Shown here: positions 59,864-64,000 of the stretch, in pieces | How positions within the stretch are numbered: position 1 is the first letter of the stretch | Layout of the letters: each line of letters begins with the position of its first letter | Assembly: GCF_002797555.1 (NCBI RefSeq) | Contig: NZ_PGFA01000001.1 | Location: 2,232,001-2,296,000 of the forward strand | Source: Hymenobacter chitinivorans DSM 11115 | GTDB lineage: Bacteria; Bacteroidota; Bacteroidia; Cytophagales; Hymenobacteraceae | Length of the DNA: 64,000 nucleotides | Direction of reading: 5' to 3' | Notes under the pieces: model-generated | Databases searched by the model: none | Told to the model about the DNA's origin: nothing | The model's input: only the letters and a program-made list of their open reading frames with translations | Translations under genes and position numbers: made by a program

Positions 59864-59905
59864 GTGATTGGTGATTGATAATTGATAATTGTTGATTGTT
59901 GATTG
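59864..59905. repeat. 7-bp microsatellite, six copies
   Basis: GTGATTG x2, ATAATTG x2 and TTGATTG x2 are arranged in tandem, beginning at the base after the FAD oxidoreductase stop codon. It varies between copies by 1-2 bases. Further TTGAAAG and, some 130 nt later, related CAACAACC/CAATCAACT segments suggest the arms of a larger diverged inverted repeat. Confidence 0.85.
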
Positions 59906-60070
59906 TTGAAAGTCGGCGGGGCTTTTTCGCGGTTGATTTTTGATTCTTCGCGGCTGAAATGCGTTTAAGTCACTAACCTGCTTTCCCTCACCCGCCGCAG
60001 GTATTCGTTAACCAAGCTCCGGCCGACCGGTTAACGAACAGCACTCAACAACCGACAATCAACTCCCCAG

Positions 60071-60430
60071 ATGAAAAAGACCCTTGTTCTCGGCGCCAGC
60101 GACAACCCCTCCCGATACTCCTACCGCGCCGTGCACCAGCTCCAGCGCCACGGCCACGAGGTTGTGCCCGTGGGCATCCGCAAAGGCCAGGTGGCTGGCC
60201 TCGACATTCACACCGACCGGCCCACGGGCGAAGATATCGACACCGTAACGCTGTACGTGGGCCCGCAAAACCAGCCCGCTTGGTACGACTACATCCTGGA
60301 TTTGAAGCCCAAGCGCATCATCTTCAACCCCGGCACCGAAAACGAGGAGCTGGAACGTATGGCCCAGGAACGCGGCATCCGCACCGAAGAAGCCTGCACC
60401 CTGGTGATGCTGTCGGTGGGCAATTACTAG
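60071..60430 (+). CDS. CoA-binding protein (YccU family)
   Basis: 119 residues. It opens MKKTLVLGASDNPSRYSYRA, the Rossmann-like CoA-binding start, followed by HGHEVVPVGIRKGQVAG, DTVTLYVGPQNQPAWYDYIL and FNPGTENEELERMAQERGIR and a closing EACTLVMLSVGNY. Single-domain CoA_binding_2 proteins of this size bind CoA or related ligands; the function in the cell is unclear. Cytosolic. Strong terminator downstream. Confidence 0.95.
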   Translation: MKKTLVLGASDNPSRYSYRAVHQLQRHGHEVVPVGIRKGQVAGLDIHTDRPTGEDIDTVTLYVGPQNQPAWYDYILDLKPKRIIFNPGTENEELERMAQERGIRTEEACTLVMLSVGNY

Positions 60431-60455
60431 CTGGTCCTAACCCGTACTGCCCCAG

Positions 60456-60484
60456 AAAGCCCCGACTAGGTGTCGGGGCTTTTT
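60456..60484 (+). terminator. Rho-independent terminator
   Basis: A perfect 10-bp stem (AAAGCCCCGA / TCGGGGCTTT, arms 60456-60465 and 60473-60482), 7-nt loop and a T-run. It ends the CoA-binding protein gene. Confidence 0.92.
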
Positions 60485-60624
60485 CGTTTCTGCGGGGTGT
60501 TTGCTGCTGCTGCTGGCCCCTGCTTCTTTACAAGCAGTTCGGCTCAGCTTCCACGTCGACTACCAAGAATTCATTCTACCTTACCGCGCACCGTATTGCT
60601 CGTATTGCTTATGCTACTCTCTGT

Positions 60625-61254
60625 ATGCTAACTCACCCACATTGCGGCCGGCCGCAGCCCCCGCTGGCTCGTTTCAGCCGGCACGTATTAGCCATTACGC
60701 TGCTGGCAGCTCCCCTGGCCTCGTCGGCCGCCGCGCCCGTTGATACCACCAAGTTTACCCCCACCCACCTCGTGAAGCTGGGCGTCCGCTACGGTACGGC
60801 CACGAGCCGGACCGTGGTGCCCCAGCTGCGGTACGAATGGCAGCTCCGGCCCGCGTGGAGCGTGCAGCTGGGGGCCGGCTACCAGCGCCGTGCGTACTCG
60901 GTGGGCTATTATCGGGACCTGCAGACCACCTTCTGGACGGCTGACGTGGCAGCCCGCTATTACCTCAGCGCCCCGCGCACTCAGGCCCTGAGCGGCTGGT
61001 ATCTGGGCGTGGGCGTGGGCACGATTCACCGCGCTAGCCTGGACCGCGACAACTTCGCCCCGTTCGAAGAGCGCTCCAGCCGCGGCTGGAGCGTGGATTC
61101 CCGCCTGCAGCTGGGCGCGCAGTTGGCACTAGGCCGCCGCCTCGCACTGGACCTGTATTTGGCCGCCACCACCCCCTACTACTTCTCCCCGGGTGATGGT
61201 GCCCGGCTGCAGCTTGCGCCCGAGGTGGGCTTCTCGCTCGGCTACCGCCACTAA
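60625..61254 (+). CDS. Outer membrane beta-barrel protein
   Basis: 209 residues from MLTHPHCGRPQPPLARFSRH, with a signal peptide (VLAITLLAAPLASSAAA) that follows an unusually long basic N-region. The mature part consists of alternating amphipathic strands ending in aromatics (LVKLGVRYGTATSRTVVPQL, RYEWQLRPAWSVQLGAGYQR, ADVAARYYLSAPR, LSGWYLGVGVGTIHRASL) and closes EVGFSLGYRH. It matches an eight-strand opacity/OmpX-like barrel. Ligand unknown. Confidence 0.85.
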   Translation: MLTHPHCGRPQPPLARFSRHVLAITLLAAPLASSAAAPVDTTKFTPTHLVKLGVRYGTATSRTVVPQLRYEWQLRPAWSVQLGAGYQRRAYSVGYYRDLQTTFWTADVAARYYLSAPRTQALSGWYLGVGVGTIHRASLDRDNFAPFEERSSRGWSVDSRLQLGAQLALGRRLALDLYLAATTPYYFSPGDGARLQLAPEVGFSLGYRH

Positions 61255-61282
61255 GCTTAGCCGCCACTTCAACACCGACAAG

Positions 61283-61306
61283 CCCCTTACCTGGCCAGGT
61301 AAGGGG
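61283..61306. terminator. Perfect 24-bp palindrome, likely terminator
   Basis: CCCCTTACCTGG followed directly by its reverse complement CCAGGTAAGGGG (no loop), 29 nt after the barrel gene. The downstream run is only ATT, so efficiency is uncertain. Confidence 0.6.
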
Positions 61307-61480
61307 ATTGTCGGCTTTTGCTTTCGTGCCCGACAGCGCCACGAACCAGGATTAGAAAGGATTTTTGCCGCCTTTCGCGGTATTTTATAAAACTTTTTCG
61401 GCCGCAGGCAACCGGCCCGGGGCGTTTTGTATCTAACCCGCCAAACACCTTTCTATCGTTCGATTCTACCCCGTTTTCCC

Positions 61481-62056
61481 GTGACTGACGCCGACCTTAT
61501 TGCTGCGTGCCGCCAAGGCAGTGGCCGTGCCCAGAAACTGCTCTACGAGCGGTTTGCGGGCATGATGCTGGGCGTGTGCATCCGGTATCTGCGCCGCCGC
61601 GAAGATGCCGAGGAAGCTATGCTGGGCGGGTTTGCCAAAGTGTTCCGGGCCCTGGACCAGTACCGGCACGAGGGCAGCTTCGAGGGCTGGATCCGCCGCA
61701 TCATGGTGAACGAGGCCCTGGGCCAGCTGCGCCGCAAGGAGCCCCTGCACCTGGCCATCGACGATATGGTGACCGACGTGCCGGCCACGGCCGCCGAGGC
61801 CGAAAGCAACCTGCACGCGGCCGACCTGCTGGCCCTGCTGGCCGACTTGCCGGCCGGCTACCGCACGGTGTTCAACCTCTACGCCGTGGAGGGCTACACC
61901 CACCCCGAAATTGCCGAGCTGCTGGGCATTTCCGAGGGCACTTCCAAATCGCAGCTGAGCAAGGCCCGCGCCATGCTCCAGCGCCGCCTGGCTGCCGCCA
62001 GCAGCAGCGCTTCCACCTCCTCACCGAAAGAATACTATGCAACCGGAAGATATTGA
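61481..62056 (+). CDS. ECF-type RNA polymerase sigma factor
   Basis: 191 residues. The start is taken as GTG (61481), giving VTDADLIAACRQGSGRAQKL, the usual opening of Bacteroidota ECF sigma factors; an in-frame TTG at 61427 would add an atypical 18-residue tail. Region 2 is LLYERFAGMMLGVCIRYLRR with DAEEAM and FRALDQYRHEGSFEGWIRRI. Region 4 is LLADLPAGYRTVFNLYAVEG, EIAELLGISEGTSKSQLSKA. It directs polymerase to specific promoters. The following gene overlaps by 20 nt and is probably its anti-sigma factor. Confidence 0.93.
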   Translation: MTDADLIAACRQGSGRAQKLLYERFAGMMLGVCIRYLRRREDAEEAMLGGFAKVFRALDQYRHEGSFEGWIRRIMVNEALGQLRRKEPLHLAIDDMVTDVPATAAEAESNLHAADLLALLADLPAGYRTVFNLYAVEGYTHPEIAELLGISEGTSKSQLSKARAMLQRRLAAASSSASTSSPKEYYATGRY

Positions 62057-62888
62057 TAAGCTGTTTCGCGACCAGCTCCAGCACCACGCCCCCACGCCCC
62101 CGGCCTACCTCTGGAACCAGTTGGAGGAAGAAATCCGGCCCGCCCGCAAGCGCCCGGTTATGTGGCTCTACGCCGCCGCGGCCATGATTGCCCTGCTCAT
62201 CGTGGCCGGCGGCGCCTGGCTGCTGCGCCCCGCCGGTCCGGGTCTGACTACGGGCACCCTGGCCACGACGACTACCACCGCTTCTTCGGCTATTGCCCCG
62301 GCGAAAACGGCCGCTTCCAACAACGAAGAAAAATCTACTACCCAGGCAACCGCCCCTAATGAGTTGCCATCTAGCGGTGTAGAAGGGTCGGCCACCGAAG
62401 TTGCCGCTGTACAGGCTCCGGCTTCGAAAACCAAGCCCCTGGCCGCGGCATCTCAGCGGCGGGCCGCAGCCGGCGCCTCGCAGCCCGCTTTGCTGGCCCA
62501 AACCAGTCCCCAACCCACGAAAGCCAGCCACCGGGCGGCGGTACCCGCCCCGGCTCTGGCTGCTACTTCCTCTCTCGTCGCGCCGCAACCGGAGCGCCGC
62601 CCCGACGAGGCCGTAGCCGTGGTGGAACCTACCCCCGCCTCCCCCGCTCCGGCGGGCCCTATCGAAGTGGAAGTGCACCGCGGCACCGAAGCTCCGGTAG
62701 TAGCGCTGGCGGCCGCGGACGCGCGGCAGTCCTACGAGTCGGATTCTCACCTCAAAAACTTGTTTCACAAAGCCAAAACCGCCGTCAAGGACGGGCGGGT
62801 GAAGCTGCCCAAAGTCGAGCTACCGGAAACGGTAACCGTGCAGGTCAACGTGTTCAATCACTCGGCCACCAAAGTCATTCAACTCTAA
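62037..62888 (+). CDS. Putative anti-sigma factor, single-TM
   Basis: 283 residues from MQPEDIDKLFRDQLQHHAPT. The N-terminal 35 residues (with YLWNQLEEEIRP) are cytoplasmic and likely bind the sigma factor; a membrane helix follows (VMWLYAAAAMIALLIVAGGA). Then comes a long low-complexity Ala/Thr/Pro/Ser-rich periplasmic linker (about 60-225) and a short C-terminal domain (NLFHKAKTAVKDGRVKLPKV, ETVTVQVNVFNHSATKVI). The overlap with the sigma gene and the layout are those of Bacteroidota sigma/anti-sigma pairs. The sensor end is not recognised. Confidence 0.85.
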   Translation: MQPEDIDKLFRDQLQHHAPTPPAYLWNQLEEEIRPARKRPVMWLYAAAAMIALLIVAGGAWLLRPAGPGLTTGTLATTTTTASSAIAPAKTAASNNEEKSTTQATAPNELPSSGVEGSATEVAAVQAPASKTKPLAAASQRRAAAGASQPALLAQTSPQPTKASHRAAVPAPALAATSSLVAPQPERRPDEAVAVVEPTPASPAPAGPIEVEVHRGTEAPVVALAAADARQSYESDSHLKNLFHKAKTAVKDGRVKLPKVELPETVTVQVNVFNHSATKVIQL

Positions 62889-62908
62889 GATCTTCAACTC
62901 CCTACGTC

Positions 62909-64000
62909 ATGAAACGTTTTTCCGCGCTGTTGGCCCTGCTGCTGCTGACAGTTTTGACGGGCCCCACCCGCTCCCAGGCCGCCGATAAGCCCGCCAACGA
63001 CGACACCATCGTGGTGAAATTGCCCAACCAGGCCACCATGACCCTCTATACCAAGAACAAGGAACAGCTGCGCGAGCTGCGGACCTACCGCCTCGATACG
63101 CTCATGGCCCTGTTGGACCGTTACATTCACCAGGCCGAGCTGGCCAGCAAGAATGCCGGCAACAGCCCCGTCACCATGGAGTTTTACCCGGCCAAGGACC
63201 ACCCCGGCAGCCAGGCCCCCGAGCAAATCCGGGTGACGGTGCGCAACGAGGAACCCACCACCAAAGTGGCCGTGAAGGGCTACAAGTTCGGGCAAGTGTT
63301 CAGCATCTCGGTCAAGGAAGGAAAGAACGGTAAGGACGGGGACGACGAAGTTTCCATTAACATCGGCCGCGACGACTCGCACCGCGGGGACTCGCTGCGC
63401 GAAGCCAACCGCCGGACCAAGCGCGAAGAGCACGCCAGCCGCGCCGTGCACAGCAACTTCTCCCTCGACCTGGGCCTGAACGCGCTGACCAACCGCTCGG
63501 GCCTGAGCGAGGAGCAGTTCGACCTCAAGCCCACCGGCTCACGCTACGTTAGCCTAAACTGGCACTACGACATCCGCCTGGGCGGCCGCCGCAGTCCGCT
63601 GTTTCTGGTGCTGGGCCCCGAGCTGGCCTTCAACAACTACATGTTCGACAACAACCGCCGCCTGTTTGCCACCGACACCCGCACGACCATTCTGCGGGAG
63701 CCCTTTCTGAACCTGGAAAAAAGCAAGCTGGCCACCACCGTCGTGAATGTGCCGCTGCTGGCCAAGCTCAATTTCAAGGATAAAAGCGGGAACGACGCCT
63801 TTCGCCTCGGAGCCGGGGGCTTTGGCGGCTACCGCCTGGCCAGCCACACCAAAATCAAGTACGAGGATGAAGGCCACACCCGCAAAGACAAAGACCGGGG
63901 CAGCTTCAACCTGGAAGACTTTCAGTATGGCGTACAGGGCCTAATCGGCGTGCGGGGCATCGACCTGTTCGTGAAGTACAACATGAACGAGCTGTTCAAG
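62909..64000 (+). CDS. Outer-membrane beta-barrel protein (cut by window edge)
   Basis: 364 residues are visible before the right edge. It begins with signal peptide MKRFSALLALLLLTVLTGPT. After a region rich in charged residues (DGDDEVSINIGRDDSHRGDS), the second part has strands typical of PorT/OMP_b-brl_2 proteins (FSLDLGLNALTNRSGLSEEQ, YVSLNWHYDIRLGGRRSPLF, LVLGPELAFNNYMFDNNRRL, TTVVNVPLLAKLNFKDKSGN, AFRLGAGGFGGYRLASHTKI, YGVQGLIGVRGIDLFVKYNM). Third gene of the sigma/anti-sigma operon (21-nt spacer) and probable regulon member or sensor partner. Confidence 0.88.
   Translation, partial: MKRFSALLALLLLTVLTGPTRSQAADKPANDDTIVVKLPNQATMTLYTKNKEQLRELRTYRLDTLMALLDRYIHQAELASKNAGNSPVTMEFYPAKDHPGSQAPEQIRVTVRNEEPTTKVAVKGYKFGQVFSISVKEGKNGKDGDDEVSINIGRDDSHRGDSLREANRRTKREEHASRAVHSNFSLDLGLNALTNRSGLSEEQFDLKPTGSRYVSLNWHYDIRLGGRRSPLFLVLGPELAFNNYMFDNNRRLFATDTRTTILREPFLNLEKSKLATTVVNVPLLAKLNFKDKSGNDAFRLGAGGFGGYRLASHTKIKYEDEGHTRKDKDRGSFNLEDFQYGVQGLIGVRGIDLFVKYNMNELFK

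Overview
The window looks like chromosomal DNA of a high-GC member of the Bacteroidota, most like Hymenobacter or a close relative in the Cytophagales. The signs are TAnnTTTG-type -7 promoter elements, a type IX secretion C-terminal sorting domain, almost no Shine-Dalgarno dependence, lipoproteins with Bacteroidota-style lipoboxes, and family content (YqgE, DUF349, DUF1015, tryptophan 2,3-dioxygenase, GH88). There is no rRNA operon, CRISPR array, intact insertion sequence or prophage. One tRNA gene (Thr, anticodon TGT) is present.

Layout. 0-6 kb: the end of a TMEM175-type channel, a lipoprotein, a small basic secreted protein, a large hybrid sensor kinase facing a receiver-only response regulator, and an orphan VbhA-like antitoxin-like gene. 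6-21.6 kb: the most distinctive region. It holds the five core proteins of a recurring bacterial cluster (VWA, DUF5682, MoxR-type AAA+ ATPase, DUF5691, SWIM zinc finger), but here the core is split. A four-gene cargo block (membrane protein, SMI1/KNR4, 2-oxoglutarate oxygenase, DUF6985-like) lies between MoxR and DUF5682. An amidohydrolase lipoprotein, an atypical peptide deformylase, a broken gene and an M1 aminopeptidase lie between DUF5682 and VWA. 22-26.6 kb: a gene-poor, more AT-rich stretch with short genes, coding relics and a degenerate second copy of the 3' flank of tRNA-Thr, which looks like an old integration scar.

26.6-45 kb: mainly housekeeping and surface functions: DUF349, YqgE, pdxH, DUF1015, maf, an unrecognised 810-residue protein, a T9SS cargo protein, a GH88 hydrolase with a nearby decayed copy of its own 3' end, a NERD-like coiled-coil membrane protein, catalase and transporters. 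45-53 kb: gpsA, a periplasmic adaptor plus TolC outer-membrane factor without their inner-membrane pump, the L-serine dehydratase beta subunit, and tryptophan 2,3-dioxygenase. 53-64 kb: TPR protein, an M23-like protein without zinc ligands, an MHS transporter, a cobalamin riboswitch placed unexpectedly before an acyl-CoA thioesterase, an FAD-dependent oxidoreductase, a CoA-binding protein, and a sigma factor / putative anti-sigma / outer-membrane-protein operon that runs off the right edge.

Intergenic repeats are frequent: a 56-bp perfect palindrome, two large imperfect inverted repeats, a 21-bp triplet repeat, a 7-bp microsatellite and a 16-bp doublet. All function calls come from reading the sequence and recalling protein families; no database search was run.
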